From assembly GCA_033782935.1 (NCBI GenBank), contig JAWQEG010000522.1:372001-436000 (forward strand): a stretch of 64,000 nt of DNA, written 5' to 3'. The translations under genes were made by a program, and so were the position numbers. Within the stretch, counting starts at the first letter, position 1. Each line of letters opens with the position of its first letter. Positions 52,210-64,000 of this stretch are shown one piece after another. The DNA is from Petrolisthes cinctipes (lineage: Eukaryota > Arthropoda > Malacostraca > Decapoda > Porcellanidae). The notes beneath the pieces were generated by a model. That model had not been told where the DNA came from. It saw only the letters and a program-made list of their open reading frames with translations, and made no database searches.

Positions 52210-54849
52210 ACTGAATTTGAGATATCGACTTTTTGGCACCTAAAAGATCGATTTTTAGCATGTTTTTAGCCTATATATTGAAAATATTCTAGCACTAAGT
52301 AGGCATGTACAGATCGCTTCTGGGACCCCAAAATATCGAATTTTCGGGTTTTTAGGGCCAGAATTTGAGATATAAACGGGTACAGAAGATGCATGCACAT
52401 ATCGACTTTTGGGCACCTAAAAGATCGATTTTCAGTATGTTTTTGGCCTGTATTTTGAAAATACTCTAACACAGAGTAAGCATGTACAGATTGCTTCTGG
52501 GACCCCAAAATATTGAATTTTCGGGTGTTTTGAGCCTGAATTTGAGATATAAACGGGTACTGAAGATGCATGCACATATCGACTTTTGTGCACCTAAAAG
52601 ATCGATTTTCAGTATGTTTTGAGCATGTATTTTGAAAATACTCTAACACGGAGTAGGCATGTACAGATCGCTTCTGGGACCCCTAAATATCGAATTTTCG
52701 GGTGTTTTGGGACTGAATTTGAGATATCGATTTTTTGGCACCTAAAATGTCGATTTTTAGCATGTTTTTAGCCTATATTTTGAAAATATTCTAGCACTGA
52801 GTAGGCATGTACAGATTGCTTCTGGGACCCCAAAATATTGAATTTTCGGGTGTTTTGAGCCTGAATTTGAGATATAAACAGGTACAAAAGATACATGCAC
52901 ATATTGACTTTGGGCACCAAAAATATCGATTTTCAGCATGTTTTGGGCCTGAATTTTGAAAATGCTATAACGCGGAGTAGTCATGTACAGATCGCTTCTG
53001 GGACCCCAAAATATCGAATTTTGGGGTGTTTAGGGCCAGAATTTGAGATATAAACGGGTACAGAAGATGCATGCACATATCGACTTTTGGGCACCTAAAA
53101 GATCGATTTTCAGTATGTTTTTGGCCTGTATTTTGAAAATACTCTAACACGGAGTAGGCATGTACACATACCTTCTGGGACCTCTAAATATCGAATTTTC
53201 GGGTGTTTTGGGACTGAATTTGAGATATCGATTTTTTGGCACCTAAAATGTCGATTTTTAGCATGTTTTTAGCCTATATTTTGAAAATATTCTAGCACTG
53301 TGTAGGCACGTACAGATTGCTTCTGGGACCCCAAAATATTGAATTTTCGGGTGTTTTGAGCCTGAATTCGAGATATAAACGGGTACAGAAGATACATGCA
53401 CATATTGACTTTGGGCACCAAAAATATCGATTTTCAGCATGTTTTGGGCCTGAATTTTGAAAATACTCTAACACGGAGTAGGCATGTACAGATCGCTTCT
53501 GGGACCCCAAAATATCGAATTTTCGGGTGTTTAGGGCCAGAATTTGAGATATAAACGGGTACAGAAGATGCATGCACATATCGACTTTTGGGCACCTAAA
53601 AGATCGATTTTCAGTATGTTTTTGGCCTGTATTTTGAAAATACTCTTACACGGAGTAGGCATGTACAGATACCTTCTGGGACCTCTAAATATCGAATTTT
53701 CGGGTGTTTTGGGACTGAATTTGAGATATCGATTTTTTGGCACCTAAAATGTCGATTTTTAGCATGTTTTTAGCCTATATTTTGATAATATTCTAGCACT
53801 GTACAGATCGCTTCTGGGACCCCAAAATATAGAATTTTCGGGTGTTTAGGGCCAGAATTTGAGATATAAACGGGTACAGAAGATGCATGCACATATCGAC
53901 TTTTGGGCACCTAAAAGATCGATTTTCAGTATGTTTTTGGCCTGTATTTTGAAAATACTCTAACACGGAGTAGGCATGTACAGATTCCTTCTGGGACCTC
54001 TAAATATCGAATTTTCGGGTGTTTTGGGACTGAATTTAAGATATCGATTTTTTGGCACCTAAAATGTCGATTTTTAGCATGTTTTTAGCCTATATTTAAA
54101 AAAAAATATTTTAGCACTGTGTAGGCATGTACAGATTGCTTCTGGGACCCCAAAATATTGAATTTTCGGGTGTTTTGAGCCTGAATTTGAGATATAAACG
54201 GGTACAGAAGATACATGCACATATTGACTTTGGGCATCTAAAATATTGATTTTCAGCATGTTTTGGGCCTGTATTTTGAAAATACTCTAACACTGAGTAG
54301 GCATGCACAGATTGCTTCTGGGACCCCAAAATATTGAATTTTCGGGTGTTTTGAGCCTGAATTTGAGATATAAACGGGTACTGAAGATGCATGCACATAT
54401 CGACTTTTGTGCACCTAAAAGATCGATTTTCAGTATGTTTTGAGCATGTATTTTGAAAATACTCTGACACGGAGTAAGCATGTACAGATCGCTTCTGGGA
54501 CCTCTAAATATCGAATTTTCGGGTGTTTTGGGACTGAATTTGAGATATCGACTTTTTGGCACCTAAAAGATCGATTTTTAGCATGTTTTTATAGACTATA
54601 TTTTGAAAATATTCTAGCACTTTACAGATTGCTTCTGGGACCCCAAAATATTGAATTTTCGGGTGTTTTGAGCCTGAATTTGAGATATAAACGGGTACTG
54701 AAGATGCATGCACATATCGACTTTTGTGCACCTAAAAGATCGATTTTCAGTATGTTTTGAGCATGTATTTTGAAAATACTCTAACACGGAGTAGGCATGT
54801 ACAGATCGCTTCTGGGACCCCTACATATCGAATTTTCGGGTGTTTTGGG
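52210..54849. repeat. 2640-bp unit, copy 2
   Basis: Displaced 2640 bp from copy 1. It shares TACACATACC, GAATTCGAGATAT, ACTCTTACACGG and the A-tract near 54093. At least one substitution is visible: GAGTAGTCATG at 52977-52987 where copy 1 has GAGTAGGCATG. Confidence 0.85.
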
Positions 54850-56949
54850 ACTGAATTTGAGATATCGACTTTTTGGCACCTAAAAGATCGATTTTTAGCA
54901 TGTTTTTAGCCTATATTTTGAAAATATTCTAGCACTGGATAGGCATGTACAGATTGCTTCTGGGACCCCAAAATATTGAATTTTCGGGTGTTTTGAGGCT
55001 GAATTTGAGATATAAACGGGTACAGAAGATACATGCACATATTGACTTTGGGCACCAAAAATATCGATTTTCACCATGTTTTATGCCTGAATTTTGAAAA
55101 TACTCTAACACGGAGTAGGCATGTACAGATTGCTTCTGGGACCCTAAAATATTGAATTTTCGGGTGTTTTGAGCCTGAATTTGAGATATAAACGGGTACT
55201 GAAGATCCATGCACATATCGACTTTTGTGCACCTAAAAGATCGATTTTCAGTATGTTTTGAGCATGTATTTTGAAAATACTCTAACACGGAGTAGGCATG
55301 TACAGATCGCTTCTGGGACCCCTAAATATCGAATTTTCGGGTGTTTGGGACTGAATTTGAGATATCGACTTTTTGGCACCTAAAAGATCGATTTTTAGCA
55401 TGTTTTTAGCCTATATTTTGAAAATATTCTAGCACTGAGTAGGCATGTACAGATTGCTTCTGGGACCCCAAAATATTGAATTTTCGGGTGTTTTGAGCCT
55501 GAATTTGAGATATAAACGGGTACAGAAGATACATGCACATATTGACTTTGGGCACCAAAAATATCGATTTTCAGCATGTTTTGGGCCTGAATTTTGAAAA
55601 TACTCTAACACGGAGTAGGCATGTACAGATCGCTTCTGGGACCCCAAAATATCGAGTTTTCGGGTGTTTAGGGCCAGAATTTGAGATATAAACGGGTACA
55701 GAAGATGCATGCACATATCGACTTTTGGGCACCTAAAAGATCGATTTTCAGTAGGTTTTTGGCCTGTATTTTGAAAATACTCTAACACGGAGTAGGCATG
55801 TACAGATACCTTCTGGGACCTCTAAATATCGAATTTTCGGGTGTTTTGGGACTGAATTTGAGATATCGATTTTTTGGCACCTTAAATGTCGATTTTTAGC
55901 ATGTTTTTATCCTATATTTTGAAAATATTCTAGCACTGTGTAGGCATGTACAGATTGCTTCTGGGACCCCAAAATATTGAATTTTCGGGTGTTTTGAGCC
56001 TGAATTTGAGATATAAACGGGTACAGAAGATACATGCACATATTGACTTTGGGCATCTAAAATATCGATTTTCAGCATGTTTTGGGCCTGTATTTTGAAA
56101 ATACTCTAACACTGAGTAGGCATGTACAGATTGCTTCTGGGACCCCAAAATATTGAATTTTCGGGTGTTTTGAGTCTGAATTTGAGATATAAGCGGGTAC
56201 TGAAGATGCATGCACATATTGACTTTTGTGCACCTAAAAGATCGATTTTCAGTATGTTTTGAGCATGTATTTTGAAAATACTCTAACACGGAGTAGGCAT
56301 GTACAGATCGCTTCTGGGACCCCTAAATATCGAATTTTCGGGTGTTTTTGGACTGAATTTGAGATATCGACTTTTTGGCACCTAAAAGATCGATTTTTAG
56401 CATGTTTTTAGCCTATATTTTGAAAATATTCTAGCAATGTGTAGGCATGTACAGATCGCTTCTGGGACCCCAAAATATCGAGTTTTCGGGTGTTTAGGGC
56501 CAGAATTTGAGATATAAACGGGTACAGAAGATGCATGCACATATCGACTTTTGGGCACCTAAAAGATCGATTTTCAGTATGTTTTTGGCCTGTATTTTGA
56601 AAATGCTATAACACGGAGTAGGCATGTACAGATCGCTTCTGGGACCCCAAAATATCGAATTTTGGGGTGTTTAGGGCCAGAATTTGAGATATAAACGGGT
56701 ACAGAAGATGCATGCACATATCGACTTTTGGGCACCTAAAAGATCGATTTTCAGTATGTTTTTTGCCTGTATTTTGAAAATACTCTAACACGGAGTAGGC
56801 ATGTACACATACCTTCTGGGACCTCTAAATATCGAATTTTCGGGTGTTTTGGGACTGAATTTGAGATATCGATTTTTTGGCACCTAAAATATCGATTTTA
56901 AGCATGTTTTTAGCCTATATTTTGAAAATATTCTAGCACTGTGTAGGCA
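54850..56949. repeat. Bridge block related to 59.6-60.7 kb
   Basis: About 54.79-55.86 kb matches 59.59-60.66 kb at a displacement of 4799 bp, sharing CACTGGATAGG, GTTTTGAGGCTG, GTTTTATGCCTG, AAGATCCATGC and a one-T loss in GGTGTTTGGGACTG. 56.1-56.95 kb is made of B/C units with GAATTTTGGGGTG (also at 45286 and 50384) and TACACATACC. Confidence 0.72.
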
Positions 56950-59900
56950 TGTACAGATCGCTTCTGGGACCCCAAAATATCGAGTTTTCGGGTGTTTAGG
57001 GCCAGAATTTGAGATATAAACGGGTACAGAAGATGCATGCACATATCGACTTTTGGGCACCTAAAAGATCGATTTTCAGTATGTTTTTGGCCTGTATTTT
57101 GAAAATACTCTAACACGGAGTAGGCATGTACAGATACCTTCTGGGACCTCTAAATATCGAATTTTCGGGTGTTTTGGGACTGAATTTGAGATATCGATTT
57201 TTTGGCACCTAAAATGTCGATTTTTAGCATGTTTTTAGCCTATATTTTGAAAATATTCTAGCACTGAGTAGGCATGTACAGATCGCTTCTGGGACCCCAA
57301 AATATTGAATTTTCGGGTGTTTTGAGTCTGAATTTGAGATATAAACGGGTACTGAAGATGCATGCACATATTGACTTTTGTGCACCTAAAAGATCGATTT
57401 TCAGTATGTTTTGAGCATGTATTTTGAAAATACTCTAATACGGAGTAGGCATGTACAGATCGCTTCTGGGACCCCTAAATATTGAATTTTCGGGTGTTTT
57501 GGGACTGAATTTGAGATATCCACTTTTTGGCACCTAAAAGATCGATTTTTAGAATGTTTTTAGCCTATATTTTGAAAATATTCTAGCACTGAGTAGGCAT
57601 GTACAGATCGCTTCTGGGACCCCAAAATATCGAATTTTCGGGTGTTTAGGGCCAGAATTTGAGATATAAACGGGTACAGAAGATGCATGCACATATCGAC
57701 TTTTGGGCACCTAAAAGATCGATTTTCAGTATGTTTTTGGCCTGTATTTTGAAAATACTCTAACACGGAGTAGGCATGTACAGATACCTTCTGGGACCTC
57801 TAAATATCGAATTTTCGGGTGTTTTAGGACTGAATTTGAGATATCGATTTTTTGGCACCTAAAATATCGATTTTCAGCATGTTTTTAGCCTATATTTTGA
57901 AAATATTCTAGCACTGTGTAGGCATGTACAGATCGCTTATGGGACCCCAAAATATCGAGTTTTCGGGTGTTTAGGGCCAGAATTTGAGATATAAACGGGT
58001 ACAGAAGATGCATTCACATATCGACTTTTGGGCACCTAAAAGATCGATTTTCAGTATGTTTTTGGCCTGTATTTTGAAAATACTCTAACACGGACTAGGC
58101 ATGTACAGATACCTTCTTGGACCTCTAAATATCGAATTTTCGGGTGTTTTGGGACTGAATTTGAGATATCGATTTTTTGGCATCTAAAATATCGATTTTC
58201 AGCATGTTTTTAGCCTATATTTTGAAAATATTCTAGCACTGTGTAGGCATGCACAGATTGCTTCTGGGACCCCAAAATATTGAATTTTCGGGTGTTTTGA
58301 GCCTGAATTTGAGATATAAACGGGTACTGAAGATGCATGCACATATCGACTTTGGGCATCTAAAATATTGATTTTCAGCATGTTTTGGGCCTGTATTTTG
58401 AAAATACTCTAACACTGAGTAGGCATGCACAGATTGCTTCTGGGACCCCAAAATATTGAATTTTCGGGTGTTTTGAGCCTGAATTTGAGATATAAACGGG
58501 TACTGAAGATGCATGCACATATCGACTTTTGTGCACCTAAAAGATCGATTTTCAGTATGTTTTGAGCATGTATTTTGAAAATACTCTAACACGGAGTAAG
58601 CATGTACAGATCGCTTCTGGGACCTCTAAATATCGAATTTTCGGGTGTTTTGGGACTGAATTTGAGATATCGACTTTTTGGCACCTAAAAGATCGATTTT
58701 TAGCATGTTTTTATAGACTATATTTTGAAAATATTCTAGCACTTTACAGATTGCTTCTGGGACCCCAAAATATTGAATTTTCGGGTGTTTTGAGCCTGAA
58801 TTTCAGATATAAACGGGTACAGAAGATACATGCACATATTGACTTTGGGCACCAAAAATATCGATTTTCAGCATGTTTTGGGCCTGAATTTTGAAAATAC
58901 TCTAACACGGAGTAGTCATGTACAGATCGCTTCTGGGACCCCAAAATATAGAATTTTCGGGTGTTTAAGGCCAGAATTTGAGATATAAACGGGTACAGAA
59001 GATGCATGCACATATCGACTTTTGGGCACCTAAAATACCGATTTTCAGTATGTTTTTGGCCTGTATTTTGAAAATACTCTAACACGGAGTAGGCATGTAC
59101 AGATACCTTCTGGGACCTCTAAATATCGAATTTTCGGGTGTTATGAGACTGAAATTGAGATATCGATTTTTTGGCACCTATAATATCGATTTTTAGCATG
59201 TTTTTAGCCTATATTTTGAAAATATTATAGCACTGTGTAGGCATGTACAGATTGCTTCTGGGACCCCAAAATATTGAATTTTCGGGTGTTTTGAGCCTGA
59301 ATTTGAGATATAAACGGGTACAGAAGATACATGCACACATTGACTTTGGGCATCTAAAATATCGATTTTCAGCATGTTTTGGGCCTGAATTTTGAAAATA
59401 CTCTAACACTGAGTAGGCATGTACAGATTGCTTCTGGGAACCCAAAATATTGAATTTTCGGGTGTTTTGAGCCTGAATTTGAGATATAAACGGGTACTGA
59501 AGATGCATGCACATATCGACTTTTGTGCACCTAAAAGATCGATTTTCAGCATGTTTTGAGCATGTATTTTGAAAATACTCTAACACGGAGTAGGCATGTA
59601 CAGATCGCTTCTGGGACCCCTACATATCGAATTTTCGGGTGTTTTGGGACTGAATTTGAGATATCGACTTTTTGGCACCTAAAAGATCGATTTTTAGTAT
59701 GTTTTTAGCCTATATTTTGAAAATATTCTAGCACTGGATAGGCATGTACAGATTGCTTCTGGGACCCCAAAATATTGAATTTTCGGGTGTTTTGAGGCTG
59801 AATTTGAGATATAAACGGGTACAGAAGATACATGCACATATTGACTTTGGGCACCAAAAATATCGATTTTCAGCATGTTTTATGCCTGAATTTTGAAAAT

Positions 59901-60420
59901 ACTCTAACACGGAGTAGGCATGTACAGATTGCTTCTGGGACCCTAAAATATTGAATTTTCGGGTGTTTTGAGCCTGAATTTGAGATATAAACGGGTACTG
60001 AAGATCCATGCACATATCGACTTTTGTGCACCTAAAAGATCGATTTTCAGTATGTTTTGAGCATGTATTTTGAAAATACTCTAACACAGAGTAGGCATGT
60101 ACAGATCGCTTCTGGGACCCCTAAATATCGAATTTTCGGGTGTTTGGGACTGAATTTGAGATATCGACTTTTTGGCACCTAAAAGATCGATTTTTAGCAT
60201 GTTTTTAGCCTATATTTTGAAAATATTCTAGCACTGAGTAGGCATGTACAGATTGCTTCTGGGACCCCAAAATATTGAATTTTCGGGTGTTTTGAGCCTG
60301 AATTTGAGATATAAACGGGTACATAAGATACATGCACATATTGACTTTGGGCACCAAAAATATCGATTTTCAGCATGTTTTGGGCCTGAATTTTGAAAAT
60401 ACTCTAACACGGAGTAGGCA
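56950..60420. repeat. 3471-bp segmental duplication, copy 1
   Basis: Recurs at +3471. Markers: GATATCCACTTTTTGG (57517), TTTTAGGACTG (57821), CGCTTATGGGACC (57936), CTTCTTGGACC (58114), TTTATAGACTATATTTTG (58709), CATGCACACATTG (59329), TTTTTAGTATG (59691). The left end begins where a C-A1 context changes to B2 with AATATCGAGTTTTC. Confidence 0.88.
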
Positions 60421-63400
60421 TGTACAGATCGCTTCTGGGACCCCAAAATATCGAGTTTTCGGGTGTTTAGGGCCAGAATTTGAGATATAAACGGGTACAG
60501 AAGATGCATGCACATATCGACTTTTGGGCACCTAAAAGATCGATTTTCAGTATGTTTTTGGCCTGTATTTTGAAAATACTCTAACACGGAGTAGGCATGT
60601 ACAGATACCTTCTGGGACCTCTAAATATCGAATTTTCGGGTGTTTTGGGACTGAATTTGAGATATCGATTTTTTGGCACCTAAAATGTCGATTTTTAGCA
60701 TGTTTTTAGCCTATATTTTGAAAATATTCTAGCACTGAGTAGGCATGTACAGATCGCTGCTGGGACCCCAAAATATTGAATTTTCGGGTGTTTTGAGTCT
60801 GAATTTGAGATATAAACGGGTACTGAAGATGCATGCACATATTGACTTTTGTGCACCTAAAAGATCGATTTTCAGTATGTTTTGAGCATGTATTTTGAAA
60901 ATACTCTAATACGGAGTAGGCATGTACAGATCGCTTCTGGGACCCCTAAATATTGAATTTTCGGGTGTTTTGGGACTGAATTTGAGATATCCACTTTTTG
61001 GCACCTAAAAGATCGATTTTTAGAATGTTTTTAGCCTATATTTTGAAAATATTCTAGCACTGAGTAGGCATGTACAGATCGCTTCTGGGACCCCAAAATA
61101 TCGAATTTTCGGGTGTTTAGGGCCAGAATTTGAGATATAAACGGGTACAGAAGATGCATGCACATATCGACTTTTGGGCACCTAAAAGATCGATTTTCAG
61201 TATGTTTTTGGCCTGTATTTTGAAAATACTCTAACACGGAGTAGGCATGTACAGATACCTTCTGGGACCTCTAAATATCGAATTTTCGGGTGTTTTAGGA
61301 CTGAATTTGAGATATCGATTTTTTGGCACCTAAAATATCGATTTTCAGCATGTTTTTAGCCTATATTTTGAAAATATTCTAGCACTGTGTAGGCATGTAC
61401 AGATCGCTTATGGGACCCCAAAATATCGAGTTTTCGGGTGTTTAGGGCCAGAATTTGAGATATAAACGGGTACAGAAGATGCATTCACATATCGACTTTT
61501 GGGCACCTAAAAGATCGATTTTCAGTATGTTTTTGGCCTGTATTTTGAAAATACTCTAACACGGAGTAGGCATGTACAGATACCTTCTTGGACCTCTAAA
61601 TATCGAATTTTCGGGTGTTTTGGGACTGAATTTGAGATATCGATTTTTTGGCATCTAAAATATCGATTTTCAGCATGTTTTTAGCCTATATTTTGAAAAT
61701 ATTCTAGCATTGTGTAGGCATGCACAGATTGCTTCTGGGACCCCAAAATATTGAATTTTCGGGTGTTTTGAGCCTGAATTTGAGATATAAACGGGTACTG
61801 AAGATGCATGCACATATCGACTTTGGGCATCTAAAATATTGATTTTCAGCATGTTTTGGGCCTGTATTTTGAAAATACTCTAACACTGAGTAGGCATGCA
61901 CAGATTGCTTCTGGGACCCCAAAATATTGAATTTTCGGGTGTTTTGAGCCTGAATTTGAGATATAAACGGGTACTGAAGATGCATGCACATATCGACTTT
62001 TGTGCACCTAAAAGATCGATTTTCAGTATGTTTTGAGCATGTATTTTGAAAATACTCTAACACGGAGTAAGCATGTACAGATCGCTTCTGGGACCTCTAA
62101 ATATCGAATTTTCGGGTGTTTTGGGACTGAATTTGAGATATCGACTTTTTGGCACCTAAAAGATCGATTTTTAGCATGTTTTTATAGACTATATTTTGAA
62201 AATATTCTAGCACTTTACAGATTGCTTCTGGGACCCCAAAATATTGAATTTTCGGGTGTTTTGAGCCTGAATTTCAGATATAAACGGGTACAGAAGATAC
62301 ATGCACATATTGACTTTGGGCACCAAAAATATCGATTTTCAGCATGTTTTGGGCCTGAATTTTGAAAATACTCTAACACGGAGTAGTCATGTACAGATCG
62401 CTTCTGGGACCCCAAAATATAGAATTTTCGGGTGTTTAAGGCCAGAATTTGAGATATAAACGGGTACATATCGACTTTTGGGCACCTAAAATACCGATTT
62501 TCAGTATGTTTTTGGCCTGTATTTTGAAAATACTCTAACACGGAGTAGGCATGTACAGATACCTTCTGGGACCTCCAAATATCGAATTTTCGGGTGTTAT
62601 GAGACTGAAATTGAGATATCGATTTTTTGGCACCTATAATATCGATTTTTAGCATGTTTTTAGCCTATATTTTGAAAATATTATAGCACTGTGTAGGCAT
62701 GTACAGATTGCTTCTGGGACCCCAAAATATTGAATTTTCGGGTGTTTTGAGCCTGAATTTGAGATATAAACGGGTACAGAAGATACATGCACACATTGAC
62801 TTTGGGCATCTAAAATATCGATTTTCAGCATGTTTTGGGCCTGAATTTTGAAAATACTCTAACACTGAGTAGGCATGTACAGATTGCTTCTGGGACCCCA
62901 AAATATTGAATTTTCGGGTGTTTTGAGCCTGAATTTGAGATATAAACGGGTACTGAAGATGCATGCACATATCGACTTTTGTGCACCTAAAAGATCGATT
63001 TTCAGCATGTTTTGAGCATGTATTTTGAAAATACTCTAACACGGAGTAGGCATGTACAGATCGCTTCTGGGACCCCTACATATCGAATTTTCGGGTGTTT
63101 TGGGACTGAATTTGAGATATCGACTTTTTGGCACCTAAAAGATCGATTTTTAGTATGTTTTTAGCCTATATTTTGAAAATATTCTAGCACTGGATAGGCA
63201 TGTACAGATTGCTTCTGGGACCCCAAAATATTGAATTTTCGGGTGTTTTGAGGCTGAATTTAAGATATAAACGGGTACAGAAGATACATGCACATATTGA
63301 CTTTGGGCCCCAAAAATATCGATTTTCAGCATGTTTTATGCCTGAATTTTGAAAATACTCTAACACGGAGTAGGCATGTACAGATTGCTTCTGGGACCCT

Positions 63401-63876
63401 AAAATATTGAATTTTCGGGTGTTTTGAGCCTGAATTTGAGATATAAACGGGTACTGAAGATCCATGCACATATCGACTTTTTTGCACCTAAAAGATCGAT
63501 TTTCAGTATGTTTTGAGCATGTATTTTGAAAATACTCTAACACGGAGTAGGCATGTACAGATCGCTTCTGGGACCCCTAAATATCGAATTTTCGGGTGTT
63601 TGGGACTGAATTTGAGATATCGACTTTTTGGCACCTAAAAGATCGATTTTTAGCATGTTTTTAGCCTATATTTTGAAAATATTCTAGCACTGAGTAGGCA
63701 TGTACAGATTGCTTCTGGGACCCCAAAATATTGAATTTTCGGGTGTTTTGAGCCTGAATTTGAGATATAAACGGGTACATAAGATACATGCACATATTGA
63801 CTTTGGGCACCAAAAATATCGATTTTCAGCATGTTTTGGGCCTGAATTTTGAAAATACTCTAACACGGAGTAGGCA
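60421..63876. repeat. 3471-type unit, copy 2, 3456 bp with 15-bp deletion
   Basis: Same marker series as copy 1. Differences seen: CGCTGCTGGGACC near 60757, GCATTGTGTAGG near 61707, ACCTCCAAATATCG near 62572, GGGCCCCAAAAATATCG near 63306, and a 15-bp deletion giving GGGTACATATCGAC near 62465. The deletion has ACA on both sides and converts the displacement from 3471 to 3456 bp. Confidence 0.88.
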
Positions 63877-64000
63877 TGTACAGATCGCTTCTGGGACCCC
63901 AAAATATCGAGTTTTCGGGTGTTTAGGGCCAGAATTTGAGATATAAACGGGTACAGAAGATGCATGCACATATCGACTTTTGGGCACCTAAAAGATCGAT
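63877..64000. repeat. Start of a third 3.46-kb copy, cut by the window end
   Basis: B2 sequence with AATATCGAGTTTTCGGG matches 60421-60544 and 56950-57073, so the tandem continues to the right beyond the window. Confidence 0.7.

Larger units (their letters stand above)
1..64000. repeat. Satellite DNA array, about 380 monomers of 148-177 bp, entire window
   Basis: Every row of the window is a variant of the same AT-rich tandem repeat (one 177-bp monomer counted by hand is about 41% GC). All copies lie head to tail in one orientation, with no inversion seen. Landmarks that recur once per monomer are a TTCTGGGACC box, AATTTTCGGGTGTTT, and AAAGATCGATTTT followed by AGCATG or AGTATG. Spacing is mainly 176, 177 and 148 bp, summing to a 501-bp trimer. 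No non-satellite sequence of even 30 bp was found, and both ends of the window lie inside the array, so it continues outward. Size, homogeneity and higher-order structure are typical of eukaryotic centromeric, pericentromeric or subtelomeric satellite. I do not recognise the family and cannot assign a species or chromosomal location. Confidence 0.97.

Noticed and set aside
1..64000. CRISPR array
   Set aside because: Repeat units are 148-177 bp with no unique spacers; neighbouring units differ by scattered substitutions, not by spacer-length inserts.
1..64000. Tandem protein-repeat gene such as a surface antigen with internal repeats
   Set aside because: No frame stays open over more than about 160 codons, and stop codons occur in every unit in all six frames.
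1..64000. Telomeric repeats, rDNA spacer or tRNA genes
   Set aside because: No TTAGGG/TTTAGGG-type run, no rRNA-like sequence and no tRNA-like fold with A and B boxes was seen. GTTTAGGGCC in B2 is isolated and part of the monomer.
1..64000. Inverted repeats or palindromic turnarounds in the array
   Set aside because: All TTCTGGGACC and AATTTTCGGG boxes read in the same direction from end to end.

Overview
The whole 64 kb window is one uninterrupted block of satellite DNA. I find no protein gene, RNA gene, transposon, CRISPR array or unique flanking sequence on either strand. The organism cannot be named from this sequence. The scale (about 380 monomers of 148-177 bp, about 40% GC, higher-order organisation) is what one sees in centromeric, pericentromeric or subtelomeric heterochromatin of a eukaryote, and it does not fit a bacterium, archaeon, phage or organelle.

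The repeat is nested. (1) The basic 176/177-bp monomer is itself a diverged head-to-tail dimer of two 88-bp halves. (2) Three monomer classes, A (176 bp), B (177 bp) and C (148 bp, lacking 29 bp of its second half-unit), form a 501-bp trimer. (3) Two versions of the trimer alternate, A1-B1-C1 and A2-B2-C2, giving a 1002-bp hexameric higher-order repeat (HOR). (4) Losses or gains of single monomers give 324/325-, 677-, 825-, 1327- and 1356-bp variants. (5) These blocks were copied again as kilobase-scale tandem duplications.

Layout. 1-8.5 kb: trimers and 1356-bp octamer-like superunits. 8.5-14.8 kb: contracted units (324, 825, 1327 bp). 14.8-20.9 kb: the cleanest hexamers plus variants. 21.0-28.1 kb: four copies of a 1.5-kb block marked by an ATATT duplication and a 13-bp deletion. 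28.1-40.3 kb: mixed hexamer, tetramer and dimer units. 40.3-50.5 kb: two apparently identical 5098-bp copies. 49.6-54.8 kb: two copies of a 2640-bp internally deleted derivative. 54.8-56.9 kb: a bridge related to 59.6-60.7 kb. 56.95-64.0 kb: a 3471-bp unit, its 3456-bp copy, and the start of a third copy.

The many open frames of 60-158 codons, mostly on the minus strand, are products of the repeat and not genes. Coordinates of units are phased on the first G of the GCATG/GTATG motif that recurs once per monomer. Boundaries of the large duplications are accurate to some tens of bases. All comparisons were made by eye.
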